Below are positions 18,038-26,231 of a DNA stretch of 32,269 nucleotides, in pieces (positions within the stretch are counted from its first letter, which is position 1; the number at the start of each line of letters is the position of its first letter). Location: contig JAFUPN010000037.1 in NCBI GenBank assembly GCA_017481205.1, positions 1-32,269 of the forward strand, read 5' to 3'. Position numbers and translations under genes: made by a program. Origin of the DNA: Clostridia bacterium (GTDB taxonomy: Bacteria; Bacillota; Clostridia; UMGS1810). The notes under the pieces are model-generated. The model was not told where the DNA came from. It made no database searches and was given only the letters and a program-made list of their open reading frames with translations.

Positions 18038-18098
18038 TTAGCTGAAAACGAAAAACCACCCTTGAAAATCGTGGTTCGGATTATTCTCTTTCGGCTAA
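18038..18098. repeat. TAGCCGAA element, copy C
   Basis: Inverted ends TTAGCTGAAA (18038-18047) and TTTCGGCTAA (18089-18098). The interior ACCACCCTTGAAAATCG and GGTTCGGATTA matches the right part of copy D (near 25050-25090), so this looks like a deletion derivative that kept the other end. Confidence 0.65.
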
Positions 18099-18141
18099 TA
18101 AGAAAATGACACTATTTATGTGCAAAATAGTCTTGTTTTAT

Positions 18142-18166
18142 TTTTAATTATAATATATAATTAAAA
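18142..18166. promoter_or_regulatory. AT-only palindrome before the four-repeat secreted protein
   Basis: TTTTAATTATA (18142-18152) and TATAATTAAAA (18156-18166) are perfect arms around ATA. A TATAAT hexamer follows at 18181-18186, with an AAGGAG site before the ATG. Operator or chance AT-rich symmetry cannot be told apart. Confidence 0.3.
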
Positions 18167-18213
18167 TGTATATTTGTATGTATAATTCGTTTTGTATATA
18201 AGGAGCTGACTTT

Positions 18214-21200
18214 ATGAAAAAAAGATTGACCGCATTATTTATTGTGCTGACGCTTCTTCTGCCGTGTTTTGCCGCATACGGAAATGTAGTCCTTGCTGCA
18301 GTTGAGCAGACGGGCGAGATAAATGTTGTTCATGATATGAGCACTCTTGAAAACAGATACAACTGTGCCAGAAGCACCAAGAGTGTGGAGTACGGCGTTG
18401 GCGGCAGGAGCGCAGAGGACAAGGCAGTGCGCTTTGATTGTGTGACAGATTATTCCGATACCTCCTGGTACGGATATTCTTACTGGGATGCGACGGGCTT
18501 CGGTAATTATCTGGTATTTGAGGCCAATGTATATTTTGATGAAAACGTAACCGGTTTTTATATAGGCACCAGGCAGCATAATGCGATATCCGCTACGGTA
18601 AAAAAGGATTATGACTATTCTGCCAATCAGTGGGGGAAATATGTGGCTGTATTGGATATTGAAGAAAATACCACGGATACATATTTTAACGGTGAGCTTA
18701 TAGACAGTGCATATAGCACAAGGTTTAATACCACTGTTGACGGCAAGTTTTATAATGACATACGCTTGATTTTCAATGGTACTACTCCCGGTTCGGCATG
18801 GATTTCTGATTTTAAGGTGTATGAGGCGGAGAGTGAGCCCGTTATCAGCAATTCCCTTTATCTGGAGGGCTATGAAGACGAGGCTTTTGTTTTGGTAAGA
18901 GAAGGTACAAGCTTTGATACGGCATTTAAGCCCGGTGTAAGCGATGCTCAGGTGAGAATTTATACAGACGGGACATATACAAAAACCATTACCACGGAAG
19001 ATATACTTACTGACGGCTGTAAAATCGTGCTGGAGCATGATGGAGAAATCCGTACATATACCGTGGATATTGACGACGGAATCAATGTTGAGGATACAAT
19101 TGATGACGGAACAATAATCTTTCAGCGTGCTGTTGCAGAAACGATTAACGGAGCTTTCGGAAAAGCTCAGGATGATGTGAGCCAGAAGATTGTTGCAGAC
19201 AGTACTCTTGCGACGTTCTCTACTTATACCTGGCTTACAGATGAATTTGAAGGATATGTGAGAGCTGATTTTAATATAGAGCCCGGTGACATGACAAGCA
19301 TTTATATCGGCACAAATGTACATAAGCCGGTGTCAGAACCCCTTATGCTCAATGCGAATCAGTGGAACAGGGTTACCGTTGTATACAACACTGCCGACTA
19401 TGACCGCGAGACCGGAGTGGGCAAAGCGACAACATACGTAAACGGTGTAAAGCTCAGCACTGTTGATACTATATTTACAAATCTCGGTCAGATGCGTGTT
19501 ATACTTACGGGCAATGCTGGTAGCTATGCTTATGTGGATGATTTTAAATTCTCTACCTTTGCATACGGAGAGCCGGATATTCCTCAGGCAGATGTGCTCA
19601 GCGATAATGTGGAGATTGTCAACGGATATGTTATTCCCGGGGAGGGGATGACCGTTGCTGAGCTCAGTGCTGTAGAGCCGGAGTCTGAGGTGAGAGTGTT
19701 TTCTAACTCTCTCTGTACCGAGGAGCTTACTGATGAGGATGTAATCAGCCTTGGCAATACCATTGTTGTGGAAACAGATGAAAATGTGTACAACTATTAT
19801 ACAGCATATGATACAACCAATATAAATATACTCAGAACTGTGAATGACGCTTCCGATTCCTTTGCTGTCACCAGAGCTGAGACTGAAGGTGTAAAGGGTC
19901 TCGGAGGTAAGGATGTCAATGATGAAAGCATAAAAATTACGGTAACAGGCGAGGGAACTGATGCAAACGCCTTCAATGACTACACCTGGACAAATGACGG
20001 CTATGAAGGCTATCTTACTGCTGAGTTCAATGTATACCCTGTAACTGCGTATCCCTCACTGGCTACAAACAGTCATAGTCCCATAGCATCGTCTGTCTCG
20101 GGACTCGTAAAAAAACGCTGGAACAAGGTTGTTATGTTCTATGATGCGGGAAGCTACGACGGCTCAAAGGGTAAAACATATCTTTATGTAAACGGTGAGT
20201 ATGTAGGTATATATGATGCGGCATTTACCTCGGGAAATGTGATAAGACTTATTGCATACAGCGAGGAGGACGAGGGAGGATATCTCTATGTGGATGACTA
20301 CAGAATATATGAAAGTGATCTTCCTCCTATAGTTTCTGTGCCGGATATCGGTTCATATTATTCAGTAAATGAGGATACTGTTGCGTTTGAAGAGGGAACC
20401 ACACCTCTTGAGCTTTCTGCCGGCAGACTTACCCTCAGAGTGTTTGAGGATGATACCTTTGCCGTACAGCTTGGTGAAGAGGACGAGATTGTTACAGGCA
20501 ATGTTGTGGTTGCCGAGGATTCCTTCAAGACAATTACTTATTATACTGTAAACAATACTGTTACAAAAAGTATACTTGCGGCTGCTTTGGATACTAATAT
20601 TCCGGCAGAACTCAAGGTTATTGATGCAGACATAAGTCCTGCATACGGAGTTCACGGCAGAGACGCCTCTGACGAAAGTATAAAGCTTGCTTTGACATAT
20701 TCCAACGGATATATTCAGTATAACTATGCAAGCCCCTCGGAGGACAGATATGTTGTTTTGGAAGCCTCTGCATACACCGAGGAAGACGGCTTCTACAAAA
20801 TTGGTACAAATGGCCATTATTCTATTTCGGACAATGTGTATATCAAGGATGAATCCGGCTATAAGAACCAGTGGTCAAGAGTGGTGTTTATATTTGACAA
20901 AGAAGACGGAAAGGGCAGTCTTTATGTAAACGGTGATCTTGTGAATGAAAAGACCGTTGATATATTCCCCTCTTCATCCCACAGTATGCTTCGCTTTATA
21001 TATTACGGTGCAGTTGGACAGACTGTTTATCTTGACGATATATCCATATACGAATGTAATGTCAAGCCTGCAGTTGCCAAGGCGGCGGTCATTCCCGCAA
21101 GCGTAAGATATATTCTGTTCAATTCAGAGCTGTATCTGCCATCGGATGTGAGACGTTCTCAGCTGGAAAGCGTGCTGGAAATAGACGATGAAGCTACGGA

Positions 21201-21618
21201 AATTAATATTTACAAGGAAGGAGCGGAGGTTGAGATTGATTCTGACGGAGCTCTTCCCGACGATTCCTTTATGACTCTTAAGCGCGGCGATAATCTTTAT
21301 ACTGCATATAATGTTCATATCACCGAAAATAACAACGCGTTCTTCTACGGACCCATGGGCACGTCAAAGGTGCTCAGCGATGGTGTGCTGAAAATTGCGG
21401 TTCCCATTGAGAATGTTACCGACCAGCCAAAGGTTATTGTGGCGGGCTATAAAAACGGTGAGCTTGTATCAATCGCTCAGCCTGCTGCCGAAGGCTTTTC
21501 AAAGCATATAACCTATGACATTGAGGTTGTCAGCGCAGATTGCGACAGTATAAAGGTTATGGTATGGGATTTTGACAGCCTTATGCCTTATTCAAAAAAT
21601 GCGTCGATATCAAAATAA
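18214..21618 (+). CDS. Secreted protein with four composite LamG-like repeats
   Basis: A 1134-residue protein with a signal peptide (K-K-R-L then a hydrophobic core, ending near residue 30 after V-V-L-A-A). Four similar units follow at about 250-residue spacing. A marker such as Y-I-G-T-x2-H falls near residues 114, 363, 615 (as L-A-T-N-S-H) and 860. Each unit has a LamG-like half with Q-W-x-K/R-V-V, a Y-V-N-G-E/K hairpin and Y-V-D-D-F/Y, then a 70-residue half with E-G-T, a variable R-V-F/Y stretch and a final Y-T-V-D/N. The C-terminal 95 residues form a different beta-rich module (V-I-V-A-G-Y-K-N-G-E). No catalytic domain, sorting motif or dockerin was recognised. Binding or adhesion to an extracellular glycan is the best inference. 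Confidence 0.7.
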   Translation: MKKRLTALFIVLTLLLPCFAAYGNVVLAAVEQTGEINVVHDMSTLENRYNCARSTKSVEYGVGGRSAEDKAVRFDCVTDYSDTSWYGYSYWDATGFGNYLVFEANVYFDENVTGFYIGTRQHNAISATVKKDYDYSANQWGKYVAVLDIEENTTDTYFNGELIDSAYSTRFNTTVDGKFYNDIRLIFNGTTPGSAWISDFKVYEAESEPVISNSLYLEGYEDEAFVLVREGTSFDTAFKPGVSDAQVRIYTDGTYTKTITTEDILTDGCKIVLEHDGEIRTYTVDIDDGINVEDTIDDGTIIFQRAVAETINGAFGKAQDDVSQKIVADSTLATFSTYTWLTDEFEGYVRADFNIEPGDMTSIYIGTNVHKPVSEPLMLNANQWNRVTVVYNTADYDRETGVGKATTYVNGVKLSTVDTIFTNLGQMRVILTGNAGSYAYVDDFKFSTFAYGEPDIPQADVLSDNVEIVNGYVIPGEGMTVAELSAVEPESEVRVFSNSLCTEELTDEDVISLGNTIVVETDENVYNYYTAYDTTNINILRTVNDASDSFAVTRAETEGVKGLGGKDVNDESIKITVTGEGTDANAFNDYTWTNDGYEGYLTAEFNVYPVTAYPSLATNSHSPIASSVSGLVKKRWNKVVMFYDAGSYDGSKGKTYLYVNGEYVGIYDAAFTSGNVIRLIAYSEEDEGGYLYVDDYRIYESDLPPIVSVPDIGSYYSVNEDTVAFEEGTTPLELSAGRLTLRVFEDDTFAVQLGEEDEIVTGNVVVAEDSFKTITYYTVNNTVTKSILAAALDTNIPAELKVIDADISPAYGVHGRDASDESIKLALTYSNGYIQYNYASPSEDRYVVLEASAYTEEDGFYKIGTNGHYSISDNVYIKDESGYKNQWSRVVFIFDKEDGKGSLYVNGDLVNEKTVDIFPSSSHSMLRFIYYGAVGQTVYLDDISIYECNVKPAVAKAAVIPASVRYILFNSELYLPSDVRRSQLESVLEIDDEATEINIYKEGAEVEIDSDGALPDDSFMTLKRGDNLYTAYNVHITENNNAFFYGPMGTSKVLSDGVLKIAVPIENVTDQPKVIVAGYKNGELVSIAQPAAEGFSKHITYDIEVVSADCDSIKVMVWDFDSLMPYSKNASISK

Positions 21619-21711
21619 TTTTATTGAAAAATCTTCCGGAGTAATTCGGGAGATTTTTTATCGTAAAGATGAAATTCAGCTTATCACATATATTATAGTC
21701 GTATATTATAA

Positions 21712-21761
21712 GTTGACTTTTCAACATATTTGGTATATAATTGAGTTGTTGAAAATTCAAC
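21712..21761 (+). promoter_or_regulatory. MarR promoter with two matching operators
   Basis: The -35 TTGACT (21713-21718), a 17-base spacer and -10 TATAAT (21736-21741). GTTGACTTTTCAAC (21712-21725) overlaps the -35, and GTTGAAAATTCAAC (21748-21761) lies at the transcript start. Both have GTTGA/TCAAC arms, the size and form of a MarR dimer site. Autoregulation of the operon is inferred. Confidence 0.65.
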
Positions 21762-21784
21762 TTCTTTCAATAGGAGAATTATAT

Positions 21785-22246
21785 ATGGTCGAAAGATTTG
21801 AAAAATTTACTTTTGCATTGGCGGAAATCAGCCGCTACTGGAATCGTATTGCAGCAGACGAAATGAAAAAATACAATCTCAAAGCTCCCTTTGCCGTATA
21901 TCTTATAACCATGTACCGTCACAGCGAGGGACTTACCGCAGCCAGACTGTGTGAGCTGTGTGGAAAGGATAAATCCGAGGTTTCCCGTGCGGTTTCTCTT
22001 CTGACGGAGCGCGGACTTGCTGTCAGGGAAGAAGTCAATAACAATTCTTACCGTGCCTTGCTCCGCCTTACCGAGGAGGGCAAAAAAGCGGCAGCACAGG
22101 TGTGCGAGAGAGCTAATCTGGCAGTAGAATACGGAGGCAGAGGCATAAGTGATGAGCACAGAGATATTTTATATAAATCTCTCGATACCATTGTGTCAAA
22201 TCTTTATAATATAAGCAAGGAGGGATTACCGGATGAATCCTGTTAA
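21785..22246 (+). CDS. MarR-family transcriptional regulator
   Basis: A 153-residue winged-helix protein starting at the ATG after AGGAGA (21785); an upstream extension runs over the promoter and is rejected. The DNA-binding part has L-T-A-A-R-L-C-E-L-C-G-K-D-K-S-E-V-S-R-A-V-S, then L-T-E-R-G-L and the wing N-N-S-Y-R-A-L-L-R-L-T-E-E-G. MarR proteins are dimers that usually repress their own operon and release DNA on binding a small molecule. Its end overlaps the alcohol dehydrogenase gene by 14 bases, so the three genes here form one operon. Confidence 0.93.
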   Translation: MVERFEKFTFALAEISRYWNRIAADEMKKYNLKAPFAVYLITMYRHSEGLTAARLCELCGKDKSEVSRAVSLLTERGLAVREEVNNNSYRALLRLTEEGKKAAAQVCERANLAVEYGGRGISDEHRDILYKSLDTIVSNLYNISKEGLPDESC

Positions 22247-23447
22247 AAAAATATTTTGCCGTATTTATCAGCTTGCTTTTCGTGCGGCTATGCCGTTTTT
22301 ACCTTACAGAGAGCCTGAAAAACTTCATTGTGTTGAGGATATAGGCCCGCTTATCAAAAAGCTTGGAATGGATACTGTGCTTCTTGTGACCGACGGATTT
22401 CTCCGTAAATCGGGAGCTACATATAATCTGGAAAAGTCCCTTGAAAACAGTAATATCAAATGTGTTGTCTATGACAAAACCAATGCCAATCCTACAGTAG
22501 GCAATGTGGAGGAAGCATTGGATATATACAAATCCGGTGGCTGTGAGTGCCTTATTGCCTATGGCGGCGGTTCGTCTATGGATTGTGCAAAGGCGGTGGG
22601 CGCCAGGGTTGCCTATCCTCAAAAGTCTCTTAACCGCCTGGGCGGCACACTGCATGTACTGCGAAAAATCCCCGTTCTCATTGCTGTACCCACAACGGCA
22701 GGTACAGGCAGTGAGGTTACTGTTACTGCAGTTATTACCGACAGCGAGACAAAGCATAAATATACCATGAACGATTTTCCGCTGATACCCGCTTACGCTG
22801 TCCTTGACCCTAAGGTTACATATACTCTTCCTCAGAGTCTGACAGCTACTACGGGAATGGATGCTCTTACTCACGCAGTGGAGGCTTATATAGGTAACTC
22901 CACTACAAAAGAAACGCGCAGACTGGCTAAAGAAGCGGTAAGACTTATATTTGAAAATATAGAAATTGCATATAATGACGGCAATAATAATTCTGCACGT
23001 AAGAATATGCTTAATGCGGCATATATGGCCGGTATAGCCTTTTCAAAATCATATGTTGGATATATACATGCGGTTGCTCATTCTCTGGGTGGTCAGTACA
23101 ATGTGCCTCATGGTCTGGCAAATTCTGTGCTTATGCCTATAGTCCTGGAGGAATATGGAGAGTGTGTACATAAAAAGCTTCGTGACCTGGCTGTAAGTGC
23201 CGGTTTATCAAAGGAAACAGACAGCCCCAAGGATGCTGCGGAAAGATTTATATACGAAATCAGAAATCTGAACAAACGTATGGGAATACCCGAAACAATT
23301 GAGGGTATTTGCAGAGAGGATATCTCCAAGATGGCGAGGTATGCATCTAAGGAGGCAAATCCTCTTTATCCAGTGCCCAGGCTTATGGATGCGTCGGAGC
23401 TTGAGAAGCTTTATTATAAGGTCAGCAAGGAGAGTGTGACGGAATGA
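22233..23447 (+). CDS. Iron-containing alcohol dehydrogenase
   Basis: A 404-residue NAD(P)-dependent dehydrogenase of the Fe-ADH family. Visible are the dinucleotide motif G-G-G-S-S-M-D (111-117), V-P-T-T-A-G-T-G-S-E (152-161), and the metal ligands D210, H214, H279 and H293 (G-M-D-A-L-T-H-A-V-E, I-H-A-V-A-H, N-V-P-H-G). The start has a GGAGG site inside the end of marR. The stop TGA overlaps the ATG of the aldehyde dehydrogenase, so the two are translationally coupled. Together they would convert an alcohol to a carboxylic acid through the aldehyde, or run in reverse. The alcohol is unknown. Confidence 0.93.
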   Translation: MNPVKKIFCRIYQLAFRAAMPFLPYREPEKLHCVEDIGPLIKKLGMDTVLLVTDGFLRKSGATYNLEKSLENSNIKCVVYDKTNANPTVGNVEEALDIYKSGGCECLIAYGGGSSMDCAKAVGARVAYPQKSLNRLGGTLHVLRKIPVLIAVPTTAGTGSEVTVTAVITDSETKHKYTMNDFPLIPAYAVLDPKVTYTLPQSLTATTGMDALTHAVEAYIGNSTTKETRRLAKEAVRLIFENIEIAYNDGNNNSARKNMLNAAYMAGIAFSKSYVGYIHAVAHSLGGQYNVPHGLANSVLMPIVLEEYGECVHKKLRDLAVSAGLSKETDSPKDAAERFIYEIRNLNKRMGIPETIEGICREDISKMARYASKEANPLYPVPRLMDASELEKLYYKVSKESVTE

Positions 23448-24823
23448 CGGGCAAAATTGATATTATACTTGAAAAGCAACGGAATTATTTTGCATCGGGA
23501 GCCACTATCCCTGTGAAATACCGCAAGGAAATGCTCAGAAAGCTTTATCGTGCAGTTAAAATCCAAGAGAAGAAAATCTGCCTTGCTCTGACAAAAGACC
23601 TTGGAAAAAGCGATTTTGAAGGTTTTATGTGTGAGGTGGGATTGGTTCTCGGGGAAATTGGCTATATGATAAAAAATGTGGGCAGATTTGCCTCAAAGCA
23701 TTATGTACCTACGCCCCTTGCTCAGTTTGCGGCAAGAAGCTTCAAAAAGGCGGTGCCTTACGGAAACGTGCTTATTATGAGTCCCTGGAACTATCCATTC
23801 CTGCTGACGGTGGGGCCGTTGGCAAATTCCATTGCCGCAGGCAATACTGCCATAGTCAAGCCCAGTGCATATTCCCCTGCTACAAGTGCCGTTATCAAAG
23901 AAATTATGGAAAATATTTTTTCTGAAGAATACATAGCGGTTATAACCGGAGGCAGACAGGAAAATGCCGAGTTGCTCAATAAAAAATTTGATTTTGTGTT
24001 CTTTACAGGCAGCGGCAATGTGGGCAAAGAGGTCCTTCGGCACACTGCCGATACTTTAACTCCGGCTGTACTTGAGCTGGGAGGAAAAAGTCCCTGTATT
24101 GTGGACAGCAGTGCAAAGATAAGGCTTGCTGCAAAGAGAATAGTTTTCGGCAAATATCTCAACTGCGGTCAGACCTGTGTTGCTCCTGATTATATACTTT
24201 GTGACAAATCGGTAAAGGACAGGCTCATTGAGGAAATCAGAACTCAGATTAAGCTTCAGTTTGGCGAAAATCCGCTTACAAATCCCGATTACGGTAAGAT
24301 TATTAATGAAAAGCATTTTGACAGAATCTGCAGTCTTATTGATGAGACCAAGGTTGTGGTAGGCGGTGGCAGTGATAGAGCAGCTCTTAAAATAGAGCCC
24401 ACAGTTATGGATAATGTAAGCTGGGAGGAATCTGTGATGCAGGAGGAAATCTTCGGTCCTGTACTTCCCGTTCTTACTTATGACAGATTTGAAGATATTG
24501 CCGGCTTGCTCAGAAACAGACCAAAGCCTCTTGCGCTGTATCTCTTTTCTGAGGATAAAGCCCATATCCGTGAAGTGACCGACAGCTTTTCTTATGGAGG
24601 CGGCTGTATCAACGATACGGTTATTCACCTTGCCACCAGCAGAATGGGCTTTGGCGGCGTTGGTGAGAGTGGTATGGGAAGCTACCACGGTAAGGATGGC
24701 TTCGATGCTTTTTCTCATACAAAAAGTATTGTGGACAAAAAGACCTGGATGGATTTGCCCATGCGTTATCAGCCATACAAAAAAGGAATTTACGGAAAGC
24801 TCCTGCATATGTTTTTGAAATGA
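23444..24823 (+). CDS. Aldehyde dehydrogenase, class 3-like
   Basis: A 459-residue NAD(P)-dependent aldehyde dehydrogenase. Motifs: P-W-N-Y-P (114-118), K139-P-S in the cofactor site, F-T-G-S (187-190), the general base E211 in L-E-L-G-G-K-S, and the nucleophile C245 in N-C-G-Q-T-C. The length and the C-terminal hydrophobic tail recall class 3 enzymes that act on fatty or aromatic aldehydes. It overlaps the alcohol dehydrogenase by 4 bases (ATGA). The stop codon TGA shares its A with the first base of repeat copy D. MarR control upstream suggests induction by a toxic aldehyde or its precursor. Confidence 0.93.
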   Translation: MTGKIDIILEKQRNYFASGATIPVKYRKEMLRKLYRAVKIQEKKICLALTKDLGKSDFEGFMCEVGLVLGEIGYMIKNVGRFASKHYVPTPLAQFAARSFKKAVPYGNVLIMSPWNYPFLLTVGPLANSIAAGNTAIVKPSAYSPATSAVIKEIMENIFSEEYIAVITGGRQENAELLNKKFDFVFFTGSGNVGKEVLRHTADTLTPAVLELGGKSPCIVDSSAKIRLAAKRIVFGKYLNCGQTCVAPDYILCDKSVKDRLIEEIRTQIKLQFGENPLTNPDYGKIINEKHFDRICSLIDETKVVVGGGSDRAALKIEPTVMDNVSWEESVMQEEIFGPVLPVLTYDRFEDIAGLLRNRPKPLALYLFSEDKAHIREVTDSFSYGGGCINDTVIHLATSRMGFGGVGESGMGSYHGKDGFDAFSHTKSIVDKKTWMDLPMRYQPYKKGIYGKLLHMFLK

Positions 24824-25103
24824 TTAGCCGAAAGAGATAATAATCCGACCCCGCCTTAAACAGCGCAATTCCGGCATCTTTTGGTTTGTCATCTTCGCAA
24901 GGCGTCAGCCTTGCTTCATCTTTCGCACCAAAATCTGCCTGAAATTTTATCTGTTTAAGGTCAGAGAATTTTCAAGGAGAGGATTTTTGGTTGCGCAAGG
25001 CAAAAACGCAGGTAATCCTTGCGGATTACCGAGTATTTTAACGCAGCTAAAGCGAAAATCCACCCTTGAAAATCGAGGTTCGGATTACTATCTTTCGGCT
25101 AAT
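24823..25103. repeat. TAGCCGAA element, copy D (281 bp, longest)
   Basis: The left end ATTAGCCGAAAGAG and right end CTTTCGGCTAAT are inverted repeats; with the next bases (ATAATCCGA against TCGGATTACTAT) the imperfect inverted ends reach about 24 bp. The interior has no reading frame of note but several stems (CGCAAGGCG-TCAG-CCTTGC, GGTAATCC-TTGC-GGATTACC). Copies B and C match its left and right parts. The form is that of a MITE, a non-autonomous element, or of a structured RNA repeat. Confidence 0.65.
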
Positions 25104-25148
25104 AAATCGGTGATGATTTTTAGGCTGTAAAATCATCACTGATTTATT
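25101..25148. repeat. 20-bp hairpin touching repeat copy D
   Basis: AATAAATCGGTGATGATTTT (25101-25120) pairs with 25129-25148 with one G-T pair, loop of 8 bases. Its left arm overlaps the end of copy D by three bases. It may be a terminator for the alcohol/aldehyde operon, although only a weak T-run follows. Confidence 0.55.
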
Positions 25149-25163
25149 AATTACCCAAAGAGT

Positions 25164-25300
25164 GAAGATGATAAATTGACTTACGGCATGAATTGTGCCT
25201 GCAGCACATTAATGAACTTCGCAGAAGTTCAATTCATGGCACAGCCAATTCATGACGGCAAAGCCGTCAATTTATTTATGTACTTGTCATCCTCCTCTTT
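25164..25300. repeat. Nested palindromic element
   Basis: Outer arms ATAAATTGAC and GTCAATTTAT enclose TGAATTG/CAATTCA, TGTGCC/GGCACA-like arms and a tip hairpin GAACTTC-GCA-GAAGTTC (about 25213-25229). Outside them GATGA-like and AAGAG/CTCTT arms extend the symmetry. Palindromes of this kind are common between genes in gut Clostridia; no protein is encoded. Confidence 0.5.
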
Positions 25301-25303
25301 CGT

Positions 25304-25616
25304 AATAGTAATTCTCTGATAAATTCCCGATGAAATAAATTTTTTTTAAGATTTTTTGCTCCCAACATATTGTGATAGGTTTTTTTCTTTAAAACTACAT
25401 TTGGTGGAATTTTTAAAAATGTCGTTTTTGGGTTGCCGTGATTTACATAAAAAGTCAGAAAATCGGCATTGCATTTTTAAAAAATATGTGATATAATTCA
25501 AGCTACACCGCCAAAATCGGCTTTTTTTCATATTTTATTTAAGGTTACATAATTTTTTTGACGGCGTTAATATTTTCGGCTTCTCCTGCATATGTTTTTC
25601 ACAGGAGGGATAAGCC
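25304..25616 (+). other. AT-rich upstream region of spoIIM
   Basis: About 310 bases without a gene. It holds one good promoter (25469-25497), and a CCGCC...GGCGG-like symmetry (ACCGCC near 25505, GACGGCG near 25561). A 61-codon minus-strand frame here has no binding site or family resemblance and is not called. Confidence 0.5.
25469..25497 (+). promoter_or_regulatory. Promoter upstream of spoIIM-xerD
   Basis: TTGCAT (25469-25474), a 17-base spacer and TATAAT (25492-25497), a vegetative sigma-A form. In Bacillus spoIIM depends on sporulation sigma E; no clear sigma-E site was seen here. The transcript would have a leader of about 110 bases. Confidence 0.6.
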
Positions 25617-26222
25617 ATGAGAATAATAAAACTGTTCATTGGTAAAAACAAAACCGCCTTTATTGCGGCAGCGGTTATATTTTTTGCTGGCTCCGTTATG
25701 GGAGCTGTTTCTTCGTGCAAAATGTCTCCGTCGGATGCGGACGAGCTCAAGGGATACATAAGCCCCTATCTTGATACCGATGCGGCTTCTGCTGTTAAAC
25801 CTGGAGCGATTTTTGCCGCCGATACTGCCAATCATCTCAAATTTGCATCTGCAGCACTTTTATGTGCACTGAGCATTTATCTTGTGCCTGTGTTTGCTTT
25901 TGTGCTGGGACTCAAAGGATATCAGCTTGGCTTTGCCACGGGCTTTATCTCTGCCAATTTCGGCATAAGAGGTACGGTGCTGGCTCTTTCGTCGACCTTG
26001 ATTTCTTATTGGTTTGCAGTGCCGCTGTATTTACTGATGTTTGTACATTTGCTTAAATTTTCAGCAGAAATGAAAAAGAGGGCTGCTTCAATGAGCGTCC
26101 GTGAGCGCAGGGGAGAGTATATGTCCTACTTTATACCGGTATTTATTGCATGTTCTCTGCTGTGTGCGTCTGCAGGGGTGGGGGCTGTTCTGACTCCGCT
26201 GATTGTGGACTTTATGAACTAA
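25617..26222 (+). CDS. spoIIM: Stage II sporulation protein M
   Basis: A 201-residue membrane protein, normal length for SpoIIM. Known members join SpoIID and SpoIIP in the complex that degrades septal peptidoglycan during engulfment. Hydrophobic spans are visible near residues 14-32, 70-100, 105-125, 130-150 and 170-195, with the conserved G-L-K-G-Y-Q-L-G-F-A-T-G-F in the middle. An AGGAGG site lies 7 bases before the ATG. It is followed 9 bases later by xerD, an order often found in Clostridia. Presence supports a spore-forming host. Confidence 0.92.
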   Translation: MRIIKLFIGKNKTAFIAAAVIFFAGSVMGAVSSCKMSPSDADELKGYISPYLDTDAASAVKPGAIFAADTANHLKFASAALLCALSIYLVPVFAFVLGLKGYQLGFATGFISANFGIRGTVLALSSTLISYWFAVPLYLLMFVHLLKFSAEMKKRAASMSVRERRGEYMSYFIPVFIACSLLCASAGVGAVLTPLIVDFMN

Positions 26223-26231
26223 AGAAAAGAG

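Noticed and set aside
18235..19323. 362-codon open frame on the minus strand
   Set aside because: It lies wholly opposite the four-repeat secreted protein, has Cys/Ile-rich random composition, no binding site and no family resemblance.
24056..24808. 250-codon minus-strand frame
   Set aside because: It is opposite the aldehyde dehydrogenase, whose motifs are complete; the minus frame shows no domain or binding site.
25346..25531. 61-codon minus-strand frame before spoIIM
   Set aside because: It overlaps a good plus-strand promoter, is Lys/Cys-rich from AT-rich DNA, and has no binding site.
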